In this document: positions 28,136-37,017 of the stretch, piece after piece
How positions within the stretch are numbered: position 1 is the stretch's first letter
Layout of the letters: each line of letters starts with the position of its first letter
NCBI RefSeq assembly: GCF_030709675.1
Contig: NZ_JAUZQD010000001.1
Location: 806,001-870,000, forward strand
DNA: 64,000 nucleotides
Direction of reading: 5' to 3'
Source: Symbioplanes lichenis
GTDB taxonomy: Bacteria; Actinomycetota; Actinomycetes; Mycobacteriales; Micromonosporaceae
The notes under the pieces: model-generated
Databases searched by the model: none
What the model saw: only the letters and a program-made list of their open reading frames with translations
What the model was told of the DNA's origin: nothing
Translations under genes and position numbers: made by a program

Positions 28136-28185
28136 CGGTCGGCCCGGCGGACGGCTGACCCGCGTACGGCCGAATCGAGGACCGC

Positions 28186-29592
28186 ATGACCACCGACCCC
28201 GGCCTGCGCCGGCTGGCCCTCGGCACGGTGCTCGCCGCCTTCGCGGGCCCGGCGCTCCCGGATCCGATCGGTGAGCTGCTGAGCGACGGTCTCGCCGGTG
28301 TCACCCTCTTCGCGACCAACATCGGCGAGCCGGCGCGGCTGACGGCGACCAACATCGGCGAGCCGGCGCGGCTGACGGCGGAGCTGCGGGCGGTGAAGGC
28401 GGACGTGCTCGTGGCGGCCGACGAGGAGGGCGGGGACGTGACGCGGCTCGCCCATCGGCGCGGGAGCCCGTACCCGGGAAATGCCGCCCTGGGCGCGGTG
28501 GACGACGTGGATCTCACCCGCGGGGTGTACGCGGCGCTCGGCGCGGACCTGGCCGCCGCCGGGATCAATCTGGGGCTCGCGCCCGTCGCGGACGTCAACA
28601 CGACCGACGACAACCCGGTGATCGGCACGCGGTCGTTCGGCTCGGATCCCGCCCTGGTGGCGCGGCACACGGCGGCGGCGGTGACCGGCCTGCAGTCGAC
28701 CGGGGTGGCCGCCTGCGCCAAGCACTTCCCGGGGCATGGCGCCACGGTCACCGACTCGCACCTGGCCCTGCCCACGGTCGACGCGCCCCTCGACCTGCTG
28801 CGCCGCCGGGACCTGCCGCCCTTCGCCGCGGCGGTCGCGGCGGGCGCCCGCGCGATCATGACCGGCCACCTGCGCGTCCCCGCCCTGACGGGCGACAACC
28901 CCGCGACCTTCAGCCGGGCCGTCGGCGACCTGCTGCGCCACGAGTACGCCCACCGCGGCGCCATCCTCACGGACGCCCTCGAGATGCGCGCCCTCACCAC
29001 CGCCCCGGGCGAGTCGGCGGTCCTCGCCCTGAGCGCCGGCGCCGACCTCCTCTGCCTCGGCGCCCGCGTCGACCGCCCGCTCGTCGAGCGCGTGGTGACC
29101 GAGATCGCCGAGGCGACCACCGACGGCCGCTTGCCTTTGTCCCGACTCGAGGAGGCCGCCGCCCGTACGGCCGCCCTGGCCGAACGCCCCGACATCGGTC
29201 TCGCCGCCGCCCGCCGCGCGCTGCGCGTGGAGGGTGACCCGGCCGGATTCGCGGGTGCGCTGGTCGTCCGGGTGCACGCGGGCCGCACGATCGTCGAGGG
29301 CCGCGTCCCGTGGGGCCTGCCGGCCGAGCGAGAGATCACCGCGGCGGCCACCCCGGAAGAGCTGCTCACGTGGGCCGGCGGCCGGCCCGTCGTGCTCTGC
29401 GGGCGGCGGCTGCACCGGGACCCCGGGGTCCAGGAGTTGATCGAGGCGCTGGCGGCCCGGCACCCCGTCGCCGTGGTGGAGATGGGCTGGCCGTCCGGCT
29501 GGCGACCGGCCGGGGTGCGCGCCTTCCTGCTCACCTATGGCGCCGGCCCCGCCAACGCCCGGGCCGCGAGCGAGGCGCTGGACACACTCTGA
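28186..29592 (+). CDS. GH3 beta-N-acetylhexosaminidase (NagZ-like)
   Basis: Glycoside hydrolase family 3; NagZ releases N-acetylglucosamine from muropeptides during cell wall recycling. The family block KHFPGHGATVTDSH (179-192) carries the catalytic His-Asp pair in the loop used by NagZ-type enzymes, and the nucleophile is Asp263 in ILTDALEMRA. The substrate-binding DEEGGDVTRL is also present. No signal peptide is obvious, so it is probably cytoplasmic. Residues 43-64 contain an exact 11-residue duplication. The ~170 residues after the barrel are a variable C-terminal domain. It is divergent from a ROK regulator. Confidence 0.92.
   Translation: MTTDPGLRRLALGTVLAAFAGPALPDPIGELLSDGLAGVTLFATNIGEPARLTATNIGEPARLTAELRAVKADVLVAADEEGGDVTRLAHRRGSPYPGNAALGAVDDVDLTRGVYAALGADLAAAGINLGLAPVADVNTTDDNPVIGTRSFGSDPALVARHTAAAVTGLQSTGVAACAKHFPGHGATVTDSHLALPTVDAPLDLLRRRDLPPFAAAVAAGARAIMTGHLRVPALTGDNPATFSRAVGDLLRHEYAHRGAILTDALEMRALTTAPGESAVLALSAGADLLCLGARVDRPLVERVVTEIAEATTDGRLPLSRLEEAAARTAALAERPDIGLAAARRALRVEGDPAGFAGALVVRVHAGRTIVEGRVPWGLPAEREITAAATPEELLTWAGGRPVVLCGRRLHRDPGVQELIEALAARHPVAVVEMGWPSGWRPAGVRAFLLTYGAGPANARAASEALDTL
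28312..28377 (+). repeat. Perfect 33-bp in-frame duplication within the GH3 gene
   Basis: The units 28312-28344 and 28345-28377 are identical and each encode 11 residues (ATNIGEPARLT). Perfect identity at third positions shows a very recent event. Confidence 0.95.
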
Positions 29593-29656
29593 CTCCTCAT
29601 GCCCCCTGCCCCGCGGCCGATGGGACGCGCGTCGACAAGCGAGGGACGGGGTGATC

Positions 29657-31171
29657 ATGGAGCGGCCGACACGTGCCGACCCGATCCTCGCCGCCCTGGT
29701 GACGTTGCTGGTCGTCAGCGTGCCGGCGTTCGGTTTCGGCCACGCCGCCGCGGCCACCCAGGTCGGCATGTTCTGGACGCTCATGGCGACCGTCCAGACC
29801 GCCGCCGTCGCCCTCTCGTGGCAGATCGCCCGGCTGACCCGCACCCGCCGACCGGAGCGCCGCCTCTTCGAGTCCTTCGCCGCCACGGCCGGTGTGCTGG
29901 TGCTCGGCGACCTCGTGCAGCTCGGCGCCACCTTCCGCGACCCGCTCTCCAACGGCGCGATCAACGGCACCGGCGCCCAGCTCGTGCTGATCGTGGTCGC
30001 CATCGTCGTGCTGCTCCACGGGCTCCTGCGCTTCCCGCTCGCCTCGCCCGACCGGGCCGAGCGCCGGCGCCTGGCCGTCGACGCCGCCACCGTGATGGCG
30101 GCGGCCACGACCGTCAGCCTGTGGACCTTCACGCTGCCGGACGGCCCGCACTCGGTCGGCTGGGCGGTCACGCTGGCCGCCTCGCTGCTCGTCCAGCCGG
30201 GGCTCTTCCTCGTGGTGATCTTCGCGATGGTGAAGATGTCGCTCGCCGGGCGGTCCCCGTTCAGCCGGGCGGCCGGCCTCCTCTACGCCGCCTGCGCGCT
30301 GTTGCAGGGCGGGCTTCAGGCCGTCCCGTTCTCGGTGTATCTCGACCACGACGTGATGCCGTGGCTCTACGGGCTCAACGTCGTGGGCAGCGGGCTCTTC
30401 GCCGTCGCCGCGCGGGTCCAGGCCCGGCACATCCAGGCGCCGGACCGGCGGGTGGCCCCGGCGCGCCGCCCGTACAGCCTGCTGCCCTGGGGCGCGGTGG
30501 CCGTGGTGTGGGCGCTGACCGGCACCCTGCTGGCGCTCGACGGGCTGACCCCGCGCACGTGGCTGGTGTGGGGCGGCACCACGGTCACGACGATCCTCGT
30601 GGTGGTCCGGCAGCGCGCCGCCTTCCGGCACATCGAGGAGCTGCTGCGCGAGCGCGACGAGCTCACCGCCCGGCTGACCCACCTCGCCTACCACGACAGC
30701 CTCACCGGCCTCGCCAACCGCGGGCTCTTCCTGCAGCGGCTCGAGGAGGCGCTCGCGGCCGGGCCGGTGACCGTCTTCCACCTCGACCTGGACGCCTTCA
30801 AGCCGGTCAACGACGCCTTCGGGCACGCCGCCGGGGACCGCCTGCTCGTCGAGGTGGGGGTCCGGGTGCGGGCCGCGGTGCGCGACGGCGACCTGGTGGC
30901 CCGGCTGGGCGGGGACGAGTTCGCCGTCCTGGCCCCGGAGCTGCCCGAGAGCCGCCGCGCGGCGCTGGCGGACATCCTGGCGACCGCGCTGCGCGGCACC
31001 GTCCGCATCGGTACGGCCGACGTGGCACTCAGCGCGAGCATCGGCCACGCCACGGGGAGCGCCGGCACCCACGACCCGGACAGCCTGCTCCACGCGGCGG
31101 ACCTGGCGATGTACGCCGCCAAGGACCGCCGCCGGGAACGCTCCCAGGATCACATCGACATCAGCCGTTGA
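29657..31171 (+). CDS. Membrane diguanylate cyclase (GGDEF)
   Basis: 504 residues. The first 320 or so are about nine hydrophobic helices with short loops, not one of the named MASE domains that I can recognise. A short coiled-coil linker (HIEELLRERDELTARLTHLAYHDSLTG) leads to a GGDEF domain with intact GGDEF at 418-422 and the RxxD product-inhibition site (RDGD) five residues upstream. That predicts an active, feedback-inhibited cyclase. It ends shortly after the domain. The ATG at 29657 has GAGGGA at a good distance; a GTG six bases upstream is possible. It starts 64 bp after the GH3 gene. Confidence 0.93.
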   Translation: MERPTRADPILAALVTLLVVSVPAFGFGHAAAATQVGMFWTLMATVQTAAVALSWQIARLTRTRRPERRLFESFAATAGVLVLGDLVQLGATFRDPLSNGAINGTGAQLVLIVVAIVVLLHGLLRFPLASPDRAERRRLAVDAATVMAAATTVSLWTFTLPDGPHSVGWAVTLAASLLVQPGLFLVVIFAMVKMSLAGRSPFSRAAGLLYAACALLQGGLQAVPFSVYLDHDVMPWLYGLNVVGSGLFAVAARVQARHIQAPDRRVAPARRPYSLLPWGAVAVVWALTGTLLALDGLTPRTWLVWGGTTVTTILVVVRQRAAFRHIEELLRERDELTARLTHLAYHDSLTGLANRGLFLQRLEEALAAGPVTVFHLDLDAFKPVNDAFGHAAGDRLLVEVGVRVRAAVRDGDLVARLGGDEFAVLAPELPESRRAALADILATALRGTVRIGTADVALSASIGHATGSAGTHDPDSLLHAADLAMYAAKDRRRERSQDHIDISR

Positions 31172-31240
31172 ACTTTTGGGGCTGAGCTGCACGTACGCCT
31201 GGTAACGTGACCGCACTCCAGGCGAGAGGATCCGCTCAGG

Positions 31241-32353
31241 ATGCGTACGACACTCTGTGCCCTGACCGCCGCCGGGCTGCTCGCCGCCGGCGCCGTGTCC
31301 GCCTGCACCACCGCCGACGACGACAGTGGCGGCGCCGCTCCCCGGGCCCGGGCGGGCGCCCCCGGCACCGGCAAGGTCGGCGTGATCCTCCCCGACACCA
31401 CCACCTCGCAGCGCTGGGGCAGCGACGACCCCAAGCTGCTCCAGGCCGCCTTCGACGCCGAGGACGTGCCCGTCGACATCCGCAACGCCCAGGGCGACAA
31501 GGAGGAGTTCGGCCGGATCGCCGACAGCATGATCGAGTCGGGCGCCCGGGTGCTCATGATCGCGAACCTCGACTCGGCCAGCGGCAGCGCCGTCCTCGAG
31601 CGGGCCCGCGCGGCCGGCGTCAAGACGATCGACTACGACCGGCTGACCCTCAACGGCGGCGCCGACTACTACGTCAGCTTCGACAACGAGGCCGTGGGCC
31701 GGCAGCAGGGCGACGGGCTGATCCGGTGCCTGCGCGAGCGCCGGATCGCGGACCCGATGGTCGCCTATCTCAACGGCTCCCCCACCGACAACAACGCCAC
31801 CCTGTTCAAGAAGGGCTACAACGAGGTCATCCAGCCGCTCTTCGACGACGGCAAGATGCTCAAGGGCCCGGACCAGGACGTGGACGACTGGAAGGAGGAG
31901 GCCGCCGTCACCATCTTCCAGGAGATGTGGACCCAGACCCAGGGCGAGATCGACGGCGTACTGGCGGCCAACGACACGCTCGGCGCGGCGGCGATCGCGG
32001 AGCTCAAGAAGACCAAGCGCAACGGCTTCGTCCCCGTGACCGGCCAGGACGCCACGGTGCAGGGCCTGCAGAACGTGCTCTCCGGCGACCAGTGCATGAC
32101 GGTCTACAAGCCGATCAAGCAGGAGGCGGACGCGGCGGCCAAGCTGGCGATCAGCCTCTACCAGGGCGTGACCGCCGCGGCCAAGGACCGGGTGAAGGAC
32201 GTCGAGTCGGGCGCCTACGTCCCGGCCGTCCTGCTCCAGCCGCGGGCGATCTTCAAGGCCGACGTCGGTTCGGTCATCGCGGACGGCTTCGTCGAGCGCG
32301 ACGCCGTCTGCACGGGCCGCTTCGCTCCCCTGTGCGAGGCGAACGGCATCTGA
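31241..32353 (+). CDS. Sugar-binding lipoprotein, XylF/ribose-binding type
   Basis: A 370-residue lipoprotein: basic N terminus, hydrophobic stretch and lipobox VSAC with Cys22. The mature part is a type I periplasmic binding protein: KVGVILPDTTTSQRW at the start, then FGRIADSMIESGARVLMIANLDS and GVLAANDTLGAAAI, closest in style to the D-xylose-binding protein XylF. Such proteins deliver sugars to ABC importers. No ATPase or permease gene is adjacent; instead it sits between two cyclic-di-GMP enzyme genes. A hairpin follows the stop, so it is likely monocistronic. Confidence 0.9.
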   Translation: MRTTLCALTAAGLLAAGAVSACTTADDDSGGAAPRARAGAPGTGKVGVILPDTTTSQRWGSDDPKLLQAAFDAEDVPVDIRNAQGDKEEFGRIADSMIESGARVLMIANLDSASGSAVLERARAAGVKTIDYDRLTLNGGADYYVSFDNEAVGRQQGDGLIRCLRERRIADPMVAYLNGSPTDNNATLFKKGYNEVIQPLFDDGKMLKGPDQDVDDWKEEAAVTIFQEMWTQTQGEIDGVLAANDTLGAAAIAELKKTKRNGFVPVTGQDATVQGLQNVLSGDQCMTVYKPIKQEADAAAKLAISLYQGVTAAAKDRVKDVESGAYVPAVLLQPRAIFKADVGSVIADGFVERDAVCTGRFAPLCEANGI

Positions 32354-32364
32354 TTTCTCCGAAG

Positions 32365-32385
32365 GTCGGCGGCTCGCCCGCCGAC
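32365..32385 (+). terminator. Terminator-like hairpin after the sugar-binding lipoprotein
   Basis: GTCGGCGG (32365-32372) and CCGCCGAC (32378-32385) pair around a 5-nt loop, 12 bp after the stop, without a T-tract. Confidence 0.65.
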
Positions 32386-32425
32386 TGATGCAGTGGTAGC
32401 CCCCCACTGCGTACGGGAGAAATGC

Positions 32426-34927
32426 ATGCGACGCCGCCTCCGCCCCGCGATGTGGGTGGCGCTCGTCCTGGCTCTGGCCGGCCTGTATGCCTTCCCGTCG
32501 TCCGCGGACACCGTCGCCGCCCTGCTGATCGTGCTCGTCACGACGGCCGGGGCCGTGGTCCACACGGTGGCGGCGGTCCGGCGCCCCGGGCCCGCCCGGC
32601 GGATCTGGATCCTCACCGGCGCGGGGCTGGCGCTGTGGGCGGGCACCGAGATCACCGTCGGCGTCACCGCGGCGCCGCCCTCGGCGCTTCCCGCGGTCCT
32701 CGAGCTCATCGCCTTCGCGCTCGTGGTCGCGGGCCTGCTCGCCGGCACGGGCGTGCCCCGCGAGCTGGGCAGCCGCCTCCGCCTGGTGCTCGACTCGCTC
32801 GTCGCCGCCTGCGCGCTCATGGGCGCCGCGTGGATGCTCTTCCTCGGCCCGCTGCGCTCCCCCGGCTCCGCGACGGCCGACCTGACCTGTCCGGTGCTCG
32901 CCGCCGGCGTCCTGGCCGTCGCCCTGGTGCTGCGCAGCGGCCGGCCCCTGCGCCGCCGCACCACGATGACCGACCTGACCGCGGCCGTCGCCCTGGCCTG
33001 CGTGACCCTGCTCATCCAGGCGGTGGCCGCGCTGCATGACGTGGGGTGGCTCGACCCGGCCGTCCTGGGCGGGTACCTCGCCGCCGCGGCCGTGCTGGCC
33101 GTGGCGCCGCTCTCCCCGCCGCCCGGCGAGGACGAGCGCACCTGGCAGCCGTCCACGCAGTTCGGCAACGCGGCGCCGTACGGGCCGGTCGTGGTCTTCG
33201 TCGTCGCCGGCCTGATCTACATGGTCCAGGGCCGCCCGTTCGACGCGGAGACCGCGGTCGCCGTGGTGGTCCTGGTCGGTGCCGTCTTCGGCCGCCAGTT
33301 CGTGGAGCTGCGCCTCAACACCGCGCTGAGCCGCAGCCTGGTCCGCGAGCGGGAGCGCTTCGCCCACGACGCCGCCCACGACGCGCTGACCGGGCTGGCC
33401 AACCGGGCCAAGCTCACCGCCGAGCTGGCCGAGGACCCGGTGACCGCGCTGCTGCTGGTCGACCTCGACGGCTTCAAGGCGGTCAACGACACCTTCGGGC
33501 ACGCGGCCGGCGACGAGCTGCTGGTCACGGTCGCGCAGCGGCTCAAGGCGGCGGCCGGCGACAAGGCCCTGCCCGCCCGGCTCGGCGGCGACGAGTTCGC
33601 CGTCCTGATGCGCCACGGCGACGTGGAGGACGCGCGCCTGCTGGCCCGGGGCATCCTCGACCGGCTGGCCGAGCCCGGTCTGCCCGCCGCGGTGGGCGCG
33701 AGCATCGGCATCGCGGCCACCGTCGAGGCCGGCGACCGGGACCAGCTGCTGCACGAGGCCGACATGGCCATGTACGAGGCGAAGAACAACGGCAAGGGCA
33801 CCTACCGGGTGTACGACCGGGAGCTCGCCGCCCAGGCCGAGGCCCGCCGCCGGTTGCAGGCCGAGCTGGCCGTGGCCCTCGCCGAGCACCAGCTCTTCGT
33901 CGCCTACCAGCCCGTCGTCGACCTCGGCAGCGGCGCCTCGCACGCGGCCGAGGTCCTGGTCCGCTGGCAGCACCCGGCGCGCGGCCCGATCGCCCCGGAC
34001 GACTTCCTGCCCGCCGCCGAGGACGCCGGCCTGCTCGTCGAGATCGACCGCTGGGTCCTGGGCGCCGCCGCCGAGCAGCTCGCCCGGTGGCGCAAGGAGG
34101 ACCCGGCCTTCACGGTCGCGGTCAACCTGTCGGTGGCGTACCTGGTCTCGGGCCGGGTCGTCGACGACGTGCGCGCGGCGCTCAAGGAGCACGACCTGCC
34201 CGGCGAGGCGCTGACCGTCGAGGTCACCGAGTCGTCGCTGATCGCCGACCTGGACGCCGCGGCGCACACGCTGCGCGAGATCCGGGCCCTCGGCGTGCGG
34301 ATCTCGCTCGACGACTTCGGCGTCGGCTACTCGTCGCTGACCTATCTGCGGAAGCTGCCCGTCGACACGGTCAAGATCGACCGGTCGTTCGTGCGCGAGC
34401 TGGCCTGGGACACCAAGGCCAAGGTGCTCTTCAAGGCGGTGCTCGACCTGGTGCACGCGCTCGGCCTGACCTGCGTGGCCGAGGGCATCGAGGAGCCGCG
34501 GCAGCTCGGGCAGCTGCTGGCCATGGGCTGTGCCCGCGGCCAGGGCTATCTGTTCTCGCCGCCGGTGACGCCGGACCTGGTGCCGATCGGCGGGCAACGG
34601 CCGCGAGCCCGGACCGCGCCGCTGCAGGCCGGGGCGGCCGCCGGGACTCAGACCGGGGTCCTCGCCGGGGCGAAGGCGCCGACCGGGGTGGCCGCGTTCG
34701 CCGCGATGCCGGTGAAGTCGGGGGCCGCGATCGCGACCGATCTCATGCCCGCGCCCGACTTCACGCCCGCGGTGACCAAGCTCGCCACCGAGCCCGCCGC
34801 CTCCACCCCGGAGCCCGTCACCGACTCCGAGGCCGTCGCGGAACCAGAGGACACCGAGGACGGCGAGGACGCCGAGGCGAAGCCCGCCGCCGAGGAGAAC
34901 GAACGGGCCGACGCGACAGCGGCCTGA
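32426..34927 (+). CDS. Membrane GGDEF-EAL protein with Ala/Pro/Glu-rich tail
   Basis: 833 residues: about nine hydrophobic helices (to residue 300), GGDEF domain (motif 387-391), EAL domain (from about 470 to 715) and a 120-residue low-complexity Ala/Pro/Glu-rich tail. The inhibitory RxxD is absent. The EAL signature reads EVL (Glu509); the metal-binding Glu is kept and other blocks are intact (EVTESSL, DDFGVGYSSL, KIDRSF, VAEGIE), so phosphodiesterase activity is plausible. The ATG at 32426 has GGGAGA upstream. It is the third GGDEF protein of the window and the second beside the sugar-binding lipoprotein. The tail is likely disordered. Confidence 0.93.
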   Translation: MRRRLRPAMWVALVLALAGLYAFPSSADTVAALLIVLVTTAGAVVHTVAAVRRPGPARRIWILTGAGLALWAGTEITVGVTAAPPSALPAVLELIAFALVVAGLLAGTGVPRELGSRLRLVLDSLVAACALMGAAWMLFLGPLRSPGSATADLTCPVLAAGVLAVALVLRSGRPLRRRTTMTDLTAAVALACVTLLIQAVAALHDVGWLDPAVLGGYLAAAAVLAVAPLSPPPGEDERTWQPSTQFGNAAPYGPVVVFVVAGLIYMVQGRPFDAETAVAVVVLVGAVFGRQFVELRLNTALSRSLVRERERFAHDAAHDALTGLANRAKLTAELAEDPVTALLLVDLDGFKAVNDTFGHAAGDELLVTVAQRLKAAAGDKALPARLGGDEFAVLMRHGDVEDARLLARGILDRLAEPGLPAAVGASIGIAATVEAGDRDQLLHEADMAMYEAKNNGKGTYRVYDRELAAQAEARRRLQAELAVALAEHQLFVAYQPVVDLGSGASHAAEVLVRWQHPARGPIAPDDFLPAAEDAGLLVEIDRWVLGAAAEQLARWRKEDPAFTVAVNLSVAYLVSGRVVDDVRAALKEHDLPGEALTVEVTESSLIADLDAAAHTLREIRALGVRISLDDFGVGYSSLTYLRKLPVDTVKIDRSFVRELAWDTKAKVLFKAVLDLVHALGLTCVAEGIEEPRQLGQLLAMGCARGQGYLFSPPVTPDLVPIGGQRPRARTAPLQAGAAAGTQTGVLAGAKAPTGVAAFAAMPVKSGAAIATDLMPAPDFTPAVTKLATEPAASTPEPVTDSEAVAEPEDTEDGEDAEAKPAAEENERADATAA

Positions 34928-34971
34928 TCCGTGCCTTAAGGATCGTTCAGTTCTGCCCTACGATGGGCGGC

Positions 34972-36645
34972 ATGGACGCAGCCGACATCGCCGCCGGTCG
35001 CGAGCGCTGGCAACGGCGCTACGACAGTGCGCGCAAGCGGGACGCCGACTTCACGACCCTCTCCGGCACGCCGGTCGATCCCGTCTACGGGCCGGCCCCC
35101 GGCGACACCGTGGCCGGGTTCGAGCGGATCGGCTGGCCGGGCGAGTTCCCGTACACCCGGGGTCTCTATCCCACCGGCTATCGCGGACGCACCTGGACCA
35201 TCCGCCAGTTCGCGGGGTTCGGCAACGCCCGGCAGACCAACGAGCGCTACAAGATGATCCTGGCGGCGGGCGGCGGCGGGCTGAGCGTGGCCTTCGACAT
35301 GCCGACGCTGATGGGCCGCGACTCGGACGACCCGCAGTCGCTCGGCGAGGTCGGCCACTGCGGCGTGGCGATCGACTCGGCGGCCGACATGGACGTGCTC
35401 TTCGACGGCATCCCCCTGCAAGATGTCACGACGAGCATGACGATCTCGGGCCCCGCGGTGCCGGTCTTCTGCATGTATCTCGTGGCGGCCGAGCGGCAGG
35501 GCGCCGACCTGAGCAAGCTCGACGGCACGCTGCAGACCGACATCTTCAAGGAGTACATCGCGCAGAAGGAGTGGCTCTTCACCCCCGAGCCGCACCTGCG
35601 CCTGATCGGCGACCTGATGGAGTGGTGCGCCCGCGAAATCCCGCGCTACAAGCCGCTGTCGGTGTCGGGCTACCACATCCGCGAGGCCGGCTCGACCGCC
35701 GCGCAGGAGCTGGCGTACACGCTGGCCGACGGTTTCGGCTACGTCGAGCTGGGCCTGTCCCGGGGGCTCGACGTCAACACCTTCGCGCCCGGGCTGAGCT
35801 TCTTCTTCGACGCCCACGTCGACTTCTTCGAGGAGATCGCCAAGTTCCGCGCCGCCCGCCGCATCTGGGCCCGGCACCTGCGCGAGGACTACGGCGCCAC
35901 CAGCGAGAAGGCGCTGTGGCTCAAGTTCCACACGCAGACCGCCGGGGTGTCGCTGACCGCGCAGCAGCCGGTCAACAACGTCGTGCGTACGGCGGTCGAG
36001 GCGCTCGCCGCGGTCCTCGGCGGCACCAACTCGCTGCACACCAACGCGCTCGACGAGACGCTGGCGCTGCCGACCGACGAGTCCGCCGAGATCGCGCTGC
36101 GCACCCAGCAGGTGCTCATGGAGGAGACCGGCGTGACCAACGTGGCCGACCCGCTCGGCGGCGCCTGGTACGTCGAGGCGCTCACCGACCGCATCGAGGC
36201 CGAGGCGGAGGAGATCTTCGCCCGCATCCGCGAGCTCGGCGAGGACGGCACGATCACGTCGGGCATCCTGCGGGGCATCGAGGACGGCTGGTTCACCGCG
36301 AACATCGCCGAGGCCGCCTTCGCCTACCAGCAGGCGCTGGAGAAGAACGAGAAGCGGATCGTCGGCGTCAACGCGCACACCGGCACGGTCGCCAAGGACC
36401 TGGAGATCCTGCGCGTCTCGCACGAGGTCGAGATCGAGCAGAACCGCGAGCTGGGCGCCCGCCGGGCCGCCCGCGACGAGGAGCGGGCGGCGCGGGCGCT
36501 GACCCGGCTCGTCGAGGTCGCGCGCACCGGCGAGAACATGATTCCGGCGATGCTCGAGGCAGCCCGGGCCGAGGCGACGCTCGGGGAGATCTGCGGCGCC
36601 CTCAAACAGGAGTGGGGCATCTATCGGGAACCGGCCCGCTTCTGA
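34972..36645 (+). CDS. icmA: Isobutyryl-CoA mutase large subunit
   Basis: A coenzyme B12-dependent acyl-CoA mutase subunit of 557 residues that ends before the B12-binding domain. This is the layout of IcmA, which pairs with a separate small B12-binding subunit and interconverts isobutyryl-CoA and n-butyryl-CoA. The sequence follows Streptomyces IcmA very closely from its start (MDAADIAAGRERW, then RYDSARKRDADFTTLSG) through RTWTIRQFAGFGNARQTNERYK and LGGTNSLHTNALDE. The ATG at 34972 is preferred by that alignment; another lies at 34963. The small subunit gene is not in the window. The GTPase chaperone meaB is 15 kb downstream. Confidence 0.9.
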   Translation: MDAADIAAGRERWQRRYDSARKRDADFTTLSGTPVDPVYGPAPGDTVAGFERIGWPGEFPYTRGLYPTGYRGRTWTIRQFAGFGNARQTNERYKMILAAGGGGLSVAFDMPTLMGRDSDDPQSLGEVGHCGVAIDSAADMDVLFDGIPLQDVTTSMTISGPAVPVFCMYLVAAERQGADLSKLDGTLQTDIFKEYIAQKEWLFTPEPHLRLIGDLMEWCAREIPRYKPLSVSGYHIREAGSTAAQELAYTLADGFGYVELGLSRGLDVNTFAPGLSFFFDAHVDFFEEIAKFRAARRIWARHLREDYGATSEKALWLKFHTQTAGVSLTAQQPVNNVVRTAVEALAAVLGGTNSLHTNALDETLALPTDESAEIALRTQQVLMEETGVTNVADPLGGAWYVEALTDRIEAEAEEIFARIRELGEDGTITSGILRGIEDGWFTANIAEAAFAYQQALEKNEKRIVGVNAHTGTVAKDLEILRVSHEVEIEQNRELGARRAARDEERAARALTRLVEVARTGENMIPAMLEAARAEATLGEICGALKQEWGIYREPARF

Positions 36646-36678
36646 CGCTGCGTGATCGTGCGGTCAGGCACGCAGCGT
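36645..36678 (+). terminator. Terminator hairpin at the icmA stop
   Basis: ACGCTGCGTG (36645-36654) pairs perfectly with CACGCAGCGT (36669-36678) around a 14-nt loop. The stem begins at the last base of the icmA stop codon. Confidence 0.75.
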
Positions 36679-36840
36679 GACCGAGAGTCGTCCGTTATGT
36701 CCGGCAGCGTCCGATGATCAACTCGGTGCGCCGCTCCTCCGCCCATGATCTCCCGGCCGAACGGACAATTCCCGCACGCACCGCTTCCCTCGTCGGGTGA
36801 TCATCACGTAGCGTCATGTCCGCAGGTGGATCTGGGGATA

Positions 36841-36952
36841 CCGCCGGGCGCCTCGGACTTCGGGACCAGTCCGAGACCGGCCGGCGGTGCAGATGGCGGG
36901 CCGGGCGCTCCCATGGATTCGGGAGCATCCATGGGGTTTTCAGCGCCCGGCC
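36841..36952. other. Two adjacent strong hairpins, candidate structured RNA
   Basis: Hairpin 1: CCGCCGG (36841-36847) with CCGGCGG (36881-36887) outside, CTCGGACT (36852-36859) with AGTCCGAG (36868-36875) inside, loop TCGGGACC. Hairpin 2: GGCCGGGCGCT (36899-36909) with AGCGCCCGGCC (36942-36952), stacked on CCCATGGAT (36910-36918) with ATCCATGGG (36927-36935), loop TCGGGAGC, and a 6-nt bulge GTTTTC. The loops share six bases. They lie in the 372-bp non-coding gap 36646-37017. The strand of transcription is unknown. The rest of this gap shows only the two terminators. Confidence 0.5.
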
Positions 36953-36979
36953 TGTCGCTGAGTTGACGCGTTCGCTCGG

Positions 36980-37014
36980 CCTGTCGCCCCCAAGACGATG
37001 ATGTGGGCGACAGG
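36980..37014 (-). terminator. Terminator hairpin after copA
   Basis: CCTGTCGCCC (36980-36989) pairs perfectly with GGGCGACAGG (37005-37014) around a 15-nt loop, 3 bp past the stop of the copper ATPase. Confidence 0.75.
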
Positions 37015-37017
37015 CAC

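Noticed and set aside
28093-28185. Strong operator for the ROK regulator
   Set aside because: The inverted repeat has a mismatch and is not of the usual AT-rich ROK type, so it is listed only as a weak candidate.
36695-36816. 40-codon minus-strand ORF after the paired hairpins
   Set aside because: No ribosome binding site and no recognised protein. It may belong to the hairpin region as a leader peptide or remnant, but I cannot support it as a gene.
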